A stretch of DNA of 64,000 bases, taken from assembly GCA_963745405.1 (NCBI GenBank), contig CAVUWY010000002.1, forward strand, positions 2,232,001 to 2,296,000, in the 5' to 3' direction. Made by a program: the position numbers and the translations under genes. Positions within the stretch are counted from its first letter, which is position 1. Each line of letters begins with the position of its first letter. Shown here one piece after another: positions 53,166 through 63,081 of this stretch. Below the pieces are notes generated by a model, which worked only from the letters and a program-made list of their open reading frames with translations, made no database searches and was not told the DNA's origin. Origin of the DNA: C-114 sp963745405 (GTDB lineage: Bacteria > Chloroflexota > Limnocylindria > Limnocylindrales > CSP1-4).

Positions 53166-54631
53166 GCGACACGGCGACGCCGCCCACGATCCACCAGGGT
53201 GGGAACGACCCGCTCGAGCCGTTCCTCGTGAAGCCGCGCATCGTGCCGCCCCTGGACCCAGGCTTCCGCCCGATCCTGCTCGCCCGGCGAGAGCTCGAGG
53301 CCGCCGCCGCCCGATCCGGCCGCGGGGTGCGTATCACCCTGGCCGTCGAGCAGCCGGGCCGGGCGGCCTGTGTCCGCGACGCGGTCGTGTTCCCGGACAG
53401 CGACCCACGCGCGTCCGCCGGTCACGCACTGAGCGAACGCCTCCTCAAGTCGATGCTCTGGTCGCGCGGCGGGTCGCGGGTCTGGGTCGACGGGCCGGCC
53501 GGCCTGGTCGATGCCCTGCGCCGCCACTACGATGTCTCGGCGGCGGGGCGATTCGACGTGGCGACGATCGCGACGACCGTCTTCGAGGAGCCATTCGAGG
53601 TGGTCGCCGCCCCCCGCTCCGACTTCCCGGTGGCGGGCGAGACGACGAGCGCGCTAGGCGGTCATCTCGACGGCTGTCGGATCGGGTTCGACCTCGGGGC
53701 GAGCGACCGCAAGGCCGCGGCGGTGATCGACGGTCAGGTCGTCTTCAGCGAGGAGGTCGTCTGGGACCCCGTCCGCCGGCCCGATCCGCAGTGGCACTTC
53801 GACCAGATCATGGACTCGCTCCGCCGGGCCGCCGAGCACCTGCCACGGGTCGATGCGATCGGCTGCAGCTCGGCAGGCATCTACGTCGACGGTCGGGTCC
53901 GGGTGGCCTCGCTGTTCCGGGCGGTGCCGCCCGAGCTGTTCCGAAGCCGGGTGGCCGATCTCTTCCTCGAGGTCCAGGCGGCCTGGGGTGGCATCCCGTT
54001 CGCGCTCATGAACGACGGCGACGTCACGGCGCTCTCCGGGTCGATGCTGGCCGGGGTCGGCGGGCTCCTCGGGATCGCCATGGGCTCGAGCGAGGCGACG
54101 GGATACGTGACCCGCGAACGGACCCTTACCCGGCGGCTCAACGAGCTCGCCTTCGCTCCGCTCGATGCGGCTCCCGGCGCGCCGGTCGACGACTGGTCGG
54201 GCGACCGTGGATGCGGAGCCCAGTACCTCTCGCAGCAGGCGGTCGGAAGGCTCCTGCCGGTCGCCGGCATCGAGGTCGCGACCGGGACGACACTGCCGGA
54301 TCAGCTCCTCCTCCTGCAGAGCCTCATGGCCGACCGCGACGAGCGGGCCAGGCGGATCTACGAGACCATCGGGACCTACCTCGGCTACGCGTTGCTCGAC
54401 TACCGGACGCTGTACGACATCGATCATGTCCTCGTGCTAGGACGGGTGACCAGCGGGCCGGGCGGGGACGTCATCGTCGACCGGGCCGAGGAGGTCCTTC
54501 GCGCCGAGGATCCCGCCTTCGCCGAGGCGGTCGTCATGCACCGGGTCTCCGAGCGCGACAAGCGCCACGGGCAAGCCGTCGCCGCGGCGAGCCTGCCGAA
54601 GTTGGCTGAGGCCCGGCCACCCGCGGTCTGA
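53162..54631 (+). CDS. ROK-family sugar kinase-like protein with long N-terminal extension
   Basis: 489-residue protein. Residues about 170-480 resemble ROK/BadF-type ATPases: phosphate 1 loop GFDLGASDRKAA, a second segment MNDGDVTALSG, and GLLGIAMGSSEATGY. The usual ROK zinc motif (C-x-C-G-x2-G-C) is missing; only GCGAQYLS is present. The first 170 residues precede the kinase fold and are not recognised. Its place after nagZ-nagA suggests phosphorylation of GlcNAc, giving the NagA substrate; this is inference. Confidence 0.75.
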   Translation: MSDTATPPTIHQGGNDPLEPFLVKPRIVPPLDPGFRPILLARRELEAAAARSGRGVRITLAVEQPGRAACVRDAVVFPDSDPRASAGHALSERLLKSMLWSRGGSRVWVDGPAGLVDALRRHYDVSAAGRFDVATIATTVFEEPFEVVAAPRSDFPVAGETTSALGGHLDGCRIGFDLGASDRKAAAVIDGQVVFSEEVVWDPVRRPDPQWHFDQIMDSLRRAAEHLPRVDAIGCSSAGIYVDGRVRVASLFRAVPPELFRSRVADLFLEVQAAWGGIPFALMNDGDVTALSGSMLAGVGGLLGIAMGSSEATGYVTRERTLTRRLNELAFAPLDAAPGAPVDDWSGDRGCGAQYLSQQAVGRLLPVAGIEVATGTTLPDQLLLLQSLMADRDERARRIYETIGTYLGYALLDYRTLYDIDHVLVLGRVTSGPGGDVIVDRAEEVLRAEDPAFAEAVVMHRVSERDKRHGQAVAAASLPKLAEARPPAV

Positions 54632-54760
54632 ACCGGTTCGCGGATGGGGAGGGATCGGCCTGGCTCTCGGTCCAGCCGCTCCCGGAGTCCATCGGGGTCC
54701 GGTGGCGGCCCGTCCTGCGCCACGCTGGACCAGCTGCCCGATCGGGCTCGGGCGGGCCGG

Positions 54761-55834
54761 TCAGGCCCGGCGACCCTTACCGGTGACACGCGCCACCAGG
54801 GTCGGCCCCAGGTGCCGCGAGTAGCGGGCTACGACCGCGAGGAGTTGGGCCGGCGGCGTCGACCGTCCGACTTCGAGTCGGGGCAGGCTGAATCGGTCCG
54901 CCCAGTCCTCGAGGCCGATGTTGCGATTGACTACGGCCGCGCCGAAGCCCGAGCCGGCGACCGCGGCGACGGTCGCCTCGTTCCGGTCGCCGAACGGGTA
55001 GGCGAAACACGTCGGTGGCTCGCCGACGATCGTCGAGATCGCCTGGGCGGCGCCCATGATCTCGAATACCAGACCGGCCGGCGGCTGCCGAACCAGGTTG
55101 ACATGGCTCACCGTGTGATCGCCGATCTCCATGCCGGCCCGGGCGAGCGTCACGAGATCCGCCTGGCGCAGCACGCCAGGCCGGCCGAGGCGGCCGCTTA
55201 CGATGAAGTACGTCGCGACGAAGCCGTACCGGCGGAGGATCGGCAAGCCATTGACGAGGCCGTCGCGATAGCCGTCGTCGATGGTGATCACGAATGTCTT
55301 CTGCGCCGGCGGCGTTCCCCGTGCGAGGTCGCCCGCCAGGACAGCCAGCGTGACCGTGTGCCAGCCTGCCGCCGCCAGGGCTCGAAGCTCCGCATCGAAC
55401 ATGGACGGCGGCATACACAGCGCGGCGAGCCGGCAATGTCCGACCGACTCCGGGACGATGCGATGGTAGAGAAGGATCGGGACGTGGAGGACGATCGAGC
55501 TGTCGCGCGCAGTTCTGTCCGCTGCCGGCCAGTAGTGAGCGACGGCGGGCGTCGCGCCGATCGCGAAGGGCGCCGGGCTCCCGATCACGGGAGGCTCCGA
55601 ATTCCCGGAAGGGATCGGTACCTGGCTCCCGCCCCGTCCGTCCGGCGGCTCACCGATCGCGAGCCTGTCGGTCACGTCCACCGACGGGATGGGCTCCCCG
55701 GACGCCATGACGTTCGGCGCGTCATCGAGTCCGACGATCGCCGCCCGGCTCGCGGGACCGGACGATGACAGGCAAGCTGCCGCGACGATCGCGACCGCGC
55801 CGAAGATGACTGGCTTGAGCAGCCGGGAACTCAC
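54761..55834 (-). CDS. Lipid-anchored polysaccharide deacetylase
   Basis: 357-residue lipoprotein. GTG at 55834 is chosen over 55840 because AAGGAG ends five bases before it. Signal peptide with lipobox (AAAC, Cys about 21); then a Ser/Pro-rich linker to about residue 95. The NodB domain follows with HVPILLYHRI, ITIDDGYRDG (Asp), and GDHTVSH (His). Deacetylates cell-wall or chitin-like polymers outside the cell. It is convergent with the amino-sugar operon, whose products it could help release. Confidence 0.85.
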   Translation of the reverse strand: MSSRLLKPVIFGAVAIVAAACLSSSGPASRAAIVGLDDAPNVMASGEPIPSVDVTDRLAIGEPPDGRGGSQVPIPSGNSEPPVIGSPAPFAIGATPAVAHYWPAADRTARDSSIVLHVPILLYHRIVPESVGHCRLAALCMPPSMFDAELRALAAAGWHTVTLAVLAGDLARGTPPAQKTFVITIDDGYRDGLVNGLPILRRYGFVATYFIVSGRLGRPGVLRQADLVTLARAGMEIGDHTVSHVNLVRQPPAGLVFEIMGAAQAISTIVGEPPTCFAYPFGDRNEATVAAVAGSGFGAAVVNRNIGLEDWADRFSLPRLEVGRSTPPAQLLAVVARYSRHLGPTLVARVTGKGRRA

Positions 55835-55893
55835 GGGCACTCCTTGGGTGGGTACGCGGTTGACGGTTCAGGGAGCCCCGCTGGTGCGTGCCG

Positions 55894-56391
55894 TCAGTCG
55901 CCGCCCCAGGATGTTTCGATCGACGGCGGCGCGAGCAGCGTCTGCAGCACGACGCAGTAGCGCTCCGTCCGCTCCTTGAGCTTGACGAGCCGCTCCGCGG
56001 GTACCTCGCCGGAGATGTCGAACCGGACCCGGATCGTCTCGAAGCCGACCGGGACGTCTGCCGTGCCGAGCGTCCCGCGGAGGTCGAGGTCGCCTTCGAC
56101 CGTCGCCGCGATCGAGAGGTCGTCGAGGCCCATGTTCGCCGCGACCATCTGGCAGGTGATCTGGGCGCAGGCCGCGAGCGCGCCGAGGAGGAGGTCACCG
56201 GAACAGGCGGCCGCCCCGCTGCCGCCGACACCCGGGTGGGCGCCTGCAGCGTAGAGGGCCCGGCCGAGATCGACCGAGCAGCTCATCGCCCCGTCGGCCG
56301 TGCTGCCCGTCGCCCGCAGCGTGATCATCGCGGCGTCGGGCTCCGCCTGGTAGAGCGCCTTGATCGGCGCCTGGATCTCCCGCAGGGTCAT
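55894..56391 (-). CDS. OsmC/Ohr-family protein
   Basis: 165-residue OsmC-fold protein. The two redox Cys positions appear as ACSGDLLLGALAACAQITCQ and ERYCVVLQTL. OsmC and Ohr proteins reduce organic hydroperoxides using dithiols. Extra Cys residues in the first motif are unusual. Stands alone, 47 bases from the end of the deacetylase region; its start is clear at ATG 56391. Confidence 0.85.
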   Translation of the reverse strand: MTLREIQAPIKALYQAEPDAAMITLRATGSTADGAMSCSVDLGRALYAAGAHPGVGGSGAAACSGDLLLGALAACAQITCQMVAANMGLDDLSIAATVEGDLDLRGTLGTADVPVGFETIRVRFDISGEVPAERLVKLKERTERYCVVLQTLLAPPSIETSWGGD

Positions 56392-56680
56392 CGATGCCTC
56401 CCGGCCGCGTTCATCGTTCGGTGCGAAGCGGCGCCTCAGCTGAGGGATCGCGCCTCGCCGGCGTACCGCTCCGTCGCGATCGCGCCATGGCTCCGTCAGC
56501 GGCCACGATAGTCGGCCGAAGCGTTCGACGCCGCGGGGCCCGGTCCCGGCGGTTGACCGATAGGCGACAGGACAGCAGTGCGCCTCGCGATAGACAATCT
56601 GCTCCGGAAAGCGATGCTCCTCCCAGCGCGCGAAGCCCCACCCCCCAAGCCGTTTCGCTGAATTTCAGGAGTCCCGAAGG

Positions 56681-56932
56681 ATGCCGCTGTACCTGGATAC
56701 CCATGACAAGGTCGATGGCCTCACCGGCGAGGCCGTCGCCGCTGCCCACGCCGCCGATCTCGCGACGCAGGGCAAGTACGGCGTGAACTACATGCGCTAC
56801 TGGTACGACGAGGCGACCGGCAAGGTCTTCTGTCTGGCCGAGGCCCCCAGCGCCGAGGCCGCTGCCGCGGTCCATCGCGAGGCGCACGGCCTCGTGGCCG
56901 ACTCGATCGTCGAGGTCAAGGAAGGGATCTGA
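56681..56932 (+). CDS. DUF4242 (SCO4226-like) small protein
   Basis: 83-residue DUF4242 protein of the SCO4226 type: starts MPLYLDTH and contains KYGVNYMRYWYDEATGKVFCLAEAP and VHREAHG. SCO4226 is reported to bind nickel; the His and Cys positions here are compatible, but no activity is known. ATG at 56681 follows AGGAG by nine bases. No operon partner; the 289-bp upstream region holds no other gene. Confidence 0.85.
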   Translation: MPLYLDTHDKVDGLTGEAVAAAHAADLATQGKYGVNYMRYWYDEATGKVFCLAEAPSAEAAAAVHREAHGLVADSIVEVKEGI

Positions 56933-56981
56933 CCCCGCGGCCCTCGAGGCTCCCGAGGGCCCGCCGCCGCCGCCGACCGCG

Positions 56982-59789
56982 TCAGAGCGCCAGCGTGACG
57001 AGCGCCTCGTTCGGGGTCATCTGGCGACCCTCGCGGCGGGCGGTCTCGAACCGCTCGCTCCCGAGGCGTTGCTCCATGTCGGCCAGTGTCTGGTCGTGGG
57101 CGGCGGCGGCCTGTGGCGGGACCGTCGCGCGGATGGCCTCGCGGAGCGATTCGGCGGCACCATCTAGGCGGGCCGCCGCCTCGGGGTCGTCGACCGCGAC
57201 GGCGCCGGCGAGCCCTTCCATCGCGGTCGCCAGGCCCGGCATGTCGCCGAGCTCCTGGCGGATGGCGAGGCTCCGGCGGAGCAGGTCCCGGGCGCCCGCG
57301 GTGTCGCCGTCCGCGAGGGCGAGCTCTGCGAGGTGGGTCTCGACGCGGGCGACGCCACGACGATCGCCGATCGACTCGAGGATCGCGAGCGCCTCGGTGT
57401 GGAGCCCACGTGCCGAATCCCGGTCGCCGGCTCGTCCGGTGGCCCGGCCGAACGTGTCGAGGGCGAAGCCCTCCATCCACCGATCGCCGAGCCCGCGGAT
57501 CATCGAGAGGACGTGCTTGTGGAGGGCCCGCGCCTCGTCGAAATCGCCCTGCCGGGTCGCGACATCGGCGAGGTTGATGGAGCCGAACGCGGCGCCTCGA
57601 TCATCGCCCAGCTCCATCGCAAGGGCGATGCACTCCTCGTACAGGGCTCGGGCACGGACGTGGTCGCCGGCCTGCAGGACCGCGTTCGCGAGGTTGTTCG
57701 TCGCGTAGGCGACCCCATAGCCATCGCCGACGGCGCGGTTCAGGGCGAGGCATGCCTCGTGGTACCCGGCGGCGGCCCGGTAGTCGCCCTGCATGAGGGC
57801 GAGGTTGCCGGCCCCGGTGAGGGCATTGGCCCGGGTCGGCGAGACGTCCTCGCCGGCCGCTTCGAGCGTCCGCTCGAGCCACCCGCGCCCCTCGGTGAGA
57901 TGGCCGCGTATCTCCCAGTACCGCCACAGCCCGGCGGAGAGCCCGAGGCCGGTCCCGGACTCGCCCGGTTGGTCGAGGCACCACTCGAGGACCGCCCGGA
58001 TGTCGTCGTGCTCGCGGTCCAGCCGGCGGAGGCGATCGACCGGCTCGGGGCCGTGGAAGAACGCGGCCGATGTCTCGTCGACGAGGGCCACGTACCAGTC
58101 GCGGTGGCGCCGCAGGGTCGCCTCCGCCTCGCCGGCCTCGACGAGCCGGGCCCGGGCGTACTCGCGGACCGTCTCGAGGAGGCGGAAGCGAGCCTCGCTC
58201 GCCTGTGGGTCGCTGAGGACGAGCGACTTCTCGACCAGCCGGCCGAGGCAATCAAGGATGTCGAGCGCGTCGACCGATCCACCGACACAGACGGCCTCGG
58301 CGGCCTCGAGGGTGGCCCCGCCGGCGAAGACCGACAGGCGCCGCAGGACGGCCCGCTCCGGTTCTGTCAGGAGCTCGTAGCTCCAGTCGATCGTCGCCTG
58401 GAGCGTCTGATGCCGGGCCACGGCGGCCCGGCTGCCCCCGGTGAGGAGCCGGAAGCGGTCGTCGAGGCGGGCCGCGATCTGCTCCACGGGGAGGGCCCGG
58501 ACCCGGGCGGCCGCGAGCTCGATGGCGAGGGGGATGCCGTCGAGGCGCCGGCACAGCTGGGCGACCGCCTTCGCGTTCTGATCGGTGAGCTCGAACGCCG
58601 GCTGGACGGCCCTGGCCCGCTCGACGAAGAGCCGCACCGCATCGACGTCGGCGAGGTCGCGAGGACGTACGCGTGGCCCGGTCTCCGGCGTGGCGAGCGA
58701 GGTGATCGGGAGGATGACCTCCCCGCCGACCCCGAGGGCTTCGCGGCTCGTGACGATGATCCGGACCGTGGAGCACGCCCGGAGGACCGCCTCCGACAGC
58801 TCCGCACACTCGGCCAGGACCGGATCGCAGTCGTCGAGGACGAGGAGGATCCGCTTGCCCTTCACGTAGTCGACGATGGCGGCGAGGAGCGAGCGGCCGG
58901 CCGGCTCGGTCATGCCGAGCGTGCTCGCGATCGTCGGCAGGACGAAGTCGCGGTCGGTCAGGGCGCCGCACTCGACGATCCAGGCACCGTCGTCGAAGCG
59001 CTCGAGGAGCGAGCGGGCGAGGCGCAGGCCGACCCGCGTCTTGCCGACGCCGCCGGGGCCGGTGAGGGTGAGGAGCCCGGTGTCGTCGAGGATGCTGATG
59101 GCCTGCTCGAGCTCCCGCTCCCGACCGATGAAGCTCGTGACCTCGAGCTGGAGGTTGTTGCGCGGCGTGTCGGTCGTGCGGAGGGGCGGGAAGGTCTCCT
59201 CGAGACCGGGACCGACGACCTGCGACAGGCGCTGGGGGGTGTCGAGCGAGCGAAGGCGATGCGATCCCAGGTCCATGAACCCGAACGATGCCCGCAGCTC
59301 GCCGCCGACGAGGTCGCGCGTCGTCTGCGAGACGAGGATCTGACCACCGTGGCCGGCCGCGCAGATGCGGGCCGCCCGATGGACGTCGATGCCGACGTAC
59401 CCCTCCGTCGCGCTCACCGGCTCACCGGTATGGAGGCCCATCCGGTCCTTGACGACCGCGCCGTCGGGCCAGGCGTGGCCGGCGATCGCGAGCTGGGCGT
59501 CGACCGCCGCCTGGACGGCCTCCCGGGCGGAGTCGAAGACGAAGTAGAGGCCGTCGCCGGCATTGCCGCGCTCGACCGCGCCGTGCCGGGTGAAGGCGTC
59601 GCGGACGAGGCGATGGTGATCGGCCAGCACCTCCGGGTACCGGTCGCCGAGGGTCTGGAGGAGGCGCGTCGAGCCCTCGATGTCGGTGAACGCGAGGGTG
59701 ACCGTTCCGGTCGGCGCGCGCGTGTCGAAGAAGCCGGTCTGGCCGGGGGAGGGCGAGGTCGCAGGGCGGCCGTCGTAGAGGTCGTTCAC
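56982..59789 (-). CDS. Class III cyclase-ATPase-TPR regulator
   Basis: 935-residue protein. Residues about 28-185 form a class III nucleotide cyclase domain with metal Asp36 (FTDIEGST) and Asp79 (AGDG), and DVHRAARI where the transition-state Asn is replaced by His. A P-loop NTPase (STAND/AAA) follows with Walker A GPGGVGKT (244-251) and LLVLDDCD; then winged-helix-like and TPR repeats (about 560-900). The architecture matches cyclase-LuxR-type ATPase proteins but lacks a C-terminal DNA-binding domain. Cyclase activity is uncertain because of the His substitution. Confidence 0.85.
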   Translation of the reverse strand: MNDLYDGRPATSPSPGQTGFFDTRAPTGTVTLAFTDIEGSTRLLQTLGDRYPEVLADHHRLVRDAFTRHGAVERGNAGDGLYFVFDSAREAVQAAVDAQLAIAGHAWPDGAVVKDRMGLHTGEPVSATEGYVGIDVHRAARICAAGHGGQILVSQTTRDLVGGELRASFGFMDLGSHRLRSLDTPQRLSQVVGPGLEETFPPLRTTDTPRNNLQLEVTSFIGRERELEQAISILDDTGLLTLTGPGGVGKTRVGLRLARSLLERFDDGAWIVECGALTDRDFVLPTIASTLGMTEPAGRSLLAAIVDYVKGKRILLVLDDCDPVLAECAELSEAVLRACSTVRIIVTSREALGVGGEVILPITSLATPETGPRVRPRDLADVDAVRLFVERARAVQPAFELTDQNAKAVAQLCRRLDGIPLAIELAAARVRALPVEQIAARLDDRFRLLTGGSRAAVARHQTLQATIDWSYELLTEPERAVLRRLSVFAGGATLEAAEAVCVGGSVDALDILDCLGRLVEKSLVLSDPQASEARFRLLETVREYARARLVEAGEAEATLRRHRDWYVALVDETSAAFFHGPEPVDRLRRLDREHDDIRAVLEWCLDQPGESGTGLGLSAGLWRYWEIRGHLTEGRGWLERTLEAAGEDVSPTRANALTGAGNLALMQGDYRAAAGYHEACLALNRAVGDGYGVAYATNNLANAVLQAGDHVRARALYEECIALAMELGDDRGAAFGSINLADVATRQGDFDEARALHKHVLSMIRGLGDRWMEGFALDTFGRATGRAGDRDSARGLHTEALAILESIGDRRGVARVETHLAELALADGDTAGARDLLRRSLAIRQELGDMPGLATAMEGLAGAVAVDDPEAAARLDGAAESLREAIRATVPPQAAAAHDQTLADMEQRLGSERFETARREGRQMTPNEALVTLAL

Positions 59790-59916
59790 GCGACAAGTAT
59801 CGCCACGGACCGTATCCGCACAACTCGCGGGTGCCCGAGCGTTGCCGGGGGCTCGGTCGCCACCCTCGCCGGCGACCCGCCCGCGGTGCCGGCCCTCGGC
59901 GCGTTAGCCTTGGGCC

Positions 59917-61080
59917 GTGGCGATCAGGATCACCTGGCGCCAGGCGCTCGCCTGGCGGATGCGGCGTCAGCTCCTCGAGCCCCTCGGGTCGGAGACGGTC
60001 GAAGACGTCGTCCGACGGCTATGTGGCGTCCAGGCCCAGGTCGCCTCATCGGCCGAGCTGGCGGTCGAGGTCCGGCAGCGGTCTCCGCAGCGCGGCGAGG
60101 TGGCCGCGGCGATCGCGGACGGCCGCCTCATCAAGACGTGGGCCATGCGCGGCTCGCTGCACCTCATCGGGCCCGAAGATGGCGGCGCCTTCCTCTCCCT
60201 GATGGCCTCGGGCCGGACCTGGGAGCGGCCGAGCTGGCAGCGCTATTTCGGGGTGACACCGTCGATCATGGAGCGCCTCCGCGGGGCGGTCGGGGAGGCA
60301 CTCGACGGAGCGCCATTGAGCCGGGAGGAGTTGATCGCCGCTGTCGCCGCTCGGCCCGGCCTCGAAGACGTCGCGGAAGGCCTGGCCTCGGGATGGGGGA
60401 CGCTCCTCAAGCCGCTGGCCTGGCAGGGCGATCTCTGCTTCGGTCCGAACCGCGGCACGCGCGTCACGTTCATGCGACCCGAGGCGGCCAGTCGGCGCTG
60501 GGCCGGCGTCCCGGACCCGGAGGAGGCCGCCCCGATCGCGATCCTCGCCTACGTCGACGCCTACGGCCCGACGACCGCCGCCTCGTTCGGCGGCTGGCTG
60601 GCGGCCGGCTGGTCGCGCAAACGCCAGCTCGTCCGATGGTTCGACGGCCTGGCCGACCGGATGACCGAGGTCGATGTCGAGGGCGAGCGTGCCTTCGTCC
60701 TCGCCGAGCACGCCGACGAGCTCGCCGCGGCGCGGCGGACGACGGTCGTCCGGCTCCTACCGGGCTTCGACCAATACGTCCTCGGACCGGGGACGGCCGA
60801 CGAGCATGTCGTCCCGACAGCCCGACGATCCGAGGTCAGCCGCCAGAGCGGCTGGATCTCGCCGGTCGTGCTGGTCGACGGCCGCGTCCAGGGGACGTGG
60901 CGGGTCGACGGAAGCGGCGTCGTCCTCGACTGGTTCCCGGAGTCGGACCGGCCGCCGGCCGACCTCCTCGACGCCGAGCTCGCCCGGATCGCCGCGATCC
61001 TCGAGAGTCACGGCCCGGCGCTTCGGGTCGGTGCACCCCGTTCGGCTGGCGACGGCGGCGCTGACGCGGCCCAGACCTGA
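59917..61080 (+). CDS. AlkZ-like winged-helix DNA glycosylase family protein
   Basis: 387-residue HTH_42 (PF06224) protein. It contains the catalytic Q-x-Q motif (GVQAQ) of AlkZ/YcaQ enzymes near residue 40 and the conserved RGSLHLI segment. In Streptomyces AlkZ removes interstrand crosslinks from DNA; many family members have unknown targets. No antibiotic gene is nearby. GTG-rich codon use is like neighbours. Starts with ATG 59917 (MAIRITWRQALAWRMRRQ). Confidence 0.8.
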   Translation: MAIRITWRQALAWRMRRQLLEPLGSETVEDVVRRLCGVQAQVASSAELAVEVRQRSPQRGEVAAAIADGRLIKTWAMRGSLHLIGPEDGGAFLSLMASGRTWERPSWQRYFGVTPSIMERLRGAVGEALDGAPLSREELIAAVAARPGLEDVAEGLASGWGTLLKPLAWQGDLCFGPNRGTRVTFMRPEAASRRWAGVPDPEEAAPIAILAYVDAYGPTTAASFGGWLAAGWSRKRQLVRWFDGLADRMTEVDVEGERAFVLAEHADELAAARRTTVVRLLPGFDQYVLGPGTADEHVVPTARRSEVSRQSGWISPVVLVDGRVQGTWRVDGSGVVLDWFPESDRPPADLLDAELARIAAILESHGPALRVGAPRSAGDGGADAAQT

Positions 61081-61167
61081 GCCGCCGGGATCGGGCGTTG
61101 CGATCCGGCTTCCGAGGGCGCAAGATCGCCGTCCACGCCGCGACCCATCGACCCGGAGCGCTCGCCG

Positions 61168-63069
61168 GTGCGCCTCAGACGTCTTCACCGCCTCAGCCTC
61201 GGCGTCGTGGCTACCCTCGCCCTCGGAGCCGTCGGCTCGGTCGCCGCTCCGTCCGCGGCCCAGGCCGCCGGGACCGGTTATCTCCTGACCCTCGCCGCGC
61301 GGTCGTGCCCGGACTACACGGACATCACCGGCAACCGCGCCCGCAACAACATCATGGAGAGCCTTCGCGACCTCGGCGCCGACACGCTCTACTCCGCGGG
61401 TCAGCCGATCTCCGTCGCCAAGGAGGACGCCGGCCAGCCGAATTGCACACCCATCACGGGCTGGACGTTCACGCTCGGCGCGAGCATCGCCGGCCAGGTG
61501 ACGGGGGCATTCGGGAAGCTCTCCGTCGTCGGCGGCGCCGACGGGACAGCCGTGACGAAGGCGAGCACCGCCGAGCTGAGCTCGAGCGGGGCCGACACCG
61601 GGCGGAAGATCGCCGGAGCGGTCACGATCGAGCTGTCGTCGGCCCAGCTCGAACGGGCCCAGAGCGGCCAGAACCTCTGGGTCCAGGGCGGCCGGGCGGC
61701 CCAGGGCGGCAACCCGGCCGATCCGCTCAATCAGGTCGATTTCCCCGATCTGTACGGGTTCGGCTCCCTCCGCTGCGCCATCGACAACCTCAACGGCGAC
61801 AACGTCGAATGGGTCGGCTACCCGCAGTCGTACAAGCACGTCTTCTGCTACGCCTACTACGTCACCCCGCCGCCGACGAGCGGGACGATCAGGATCGTCA
61901 AGAAGATCCCGGCTGGGAACACCTCGACCGAGACGTTCCACTTCGGCGGCAATGTCTCGTTCAACCCCGGTGGGACGTTCGACCTCAAGGTCACGAACGG
62001 CGCTGCGGCCTCGACGACGTTCGTCCGGGCCGAGACGGGTTCCGCCGACCCGTGGGTGGTGACGGAGGGCGCGACCGCGAACTGGCGCCCGTCGGGACCG
62101 CCCACGTGCACGACCGTGACCGGCTCGGGCACGGCGATCTCGGGCCAGACCGTGACGATCACCCTCAAAGCCGGCGACACGGTGACCTGCACGTACACCG
62201 ATGAGCCGATCCCTCCGGCGAGCCTCACCCTTCGCAAGGTGACCTACGGGGGCACCGGGACGTTCGACTTCCTCATCGAGCCCTCGGCGCGGGCTGCTGT
62301 CACCCAGAGCATCACGACGACCGAGGAGGGCGTCGCGGTCAGCGGACCGGAGACGGCCCTCACGGCAGGGCCGTACGACATCACCGAGACGCCGCCGTCG
62401 ACGTCGAGCGGGACGTGGCATCTGACCGCCGTCGAGTGCGATGGCACGGATCTGCCGACGACCCAACCGGTCCACGTCGTCGTGCCGGTAGGCGAGCAGC
62501 CGATCTGTACGTTCACGAACACGTTCGACCCGGCGGGTTCGATCACGATCCGCAAGATCACCCTCGGGGCCACGGCGACCTTGGTCTTCCAGACGACGAA
62601 GCGGACGGACCAGACCTTCAATGCCGTCCAGGTCGCTCACACGACGACCCAGGGGGTACCCGCCACCGCGGTGGGCGAGTCGCTCGATGGACTCGTCCTG
62701 GGGACCTACGACATCGACGAGCTGACTCCCGAGGGACCGGCCGGCGGGAACTGGACCATGACGTCGGTCCGCTGCGATGGGACCGCGCTCCGCGGTACGG
62801 TCCTCGGCTCCGTCGCCGTGACGCTGACCGCCGCGAACCCGGATCAAATCTGTGTCTTCACCGACACGTTCACCCCGACCCCGACGCCGCCTCCGAGCGG
62901 CGGTGTCCTGCCGAGCGGCGAGGAGATCACCCCGCCGGCGACGTCGAGCGTCACGGGCGTTCCGGCGTCGCCCTCGGTGGCCGGCTGGGTCGTGCCACTC
63001 CTCGTCGGCGGGGCGGCGCTCGTCGTCGGGCTCGTCGGCCGACGTCGCCGGAGGTCGCGCGGCGCCTGA
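61168..63069 (+). CDS. Surface protein with three prealbumin-like repeats
   Basis: 633-residue secreted protein. GTG start; a signal peptide (about 1-33) is followed by a unique N-terminal domain (about 35-225). Then three SpaA/prealbumin-like repeats start GTIRIVKKI, ASLTLRKVT and GSITIRKIT, each ending with a CTYTD, CTFTNTF or CVFTDTF closing strand that contains a Cys. A Thr/Pro-rich stalk, one membrane helix (about 605-625) and Arg-rich tail (RRRRRSRG) finish the protein. The stalk has LPSGE, not LPXTG, so wall attachment by sortase is uncertain. Likely a membrane-anchored adhesin. Confidence 0.75.
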   Translation: MRLRRLHRLSLGVVATLALGAVGSVAAPSAAQAAGTGYLLTLAARSCPDYTDITGNRARNNIMESLRDLGADTLYSAGQPISVAKEDAGQPNCTPITGWTFTLGASIAGQVTGAFGKLSVVGGADGTAVTKASTAELSSSGADTGRKIAGAVTIELSSAQLERAQSGQNLWVQGGRAAQGGNPADPLNQVDFPDLYGFGSLRCAIDNLNGDNVEWVGYPQSYKHVFCYAYYVTPPPTSGTIRIVKKIPAGNTSTETFHFGGNVSFNPGGTFDLKVTNGAAASTTFVRAETGSADPWVVTEGATANWRPSGPPTCTTVTGSGTAISGQTVTITLKAGDTVTCTYTDEPIPPASLTLRKVTYGGTGTFDFLIEPSARAAVTQSITTTEEGVAVSGPETALTAGPYDITETPPSTSSGTWHLTAVECDGTDLPTTQPVHVVVPVGEQPICTFTNTFDPAGSITIRKITLGATATLVFQTTKRTDQTFNAVQVAHTTTQGVPATAVGESLDGLVLGTYDIDELTPEGPAGGNWTMTSVRCDGTALRGTVLGSVAVTLTAANPDQICVFTDTFTPTPTPPPSGGVLPSGEEITPPATSSVTGVPASPSVAGWVVPLLVGGAALVVGLVGRRRRRSRGA

Positions 63070-63081
63070 TCGGCCTCCTCT

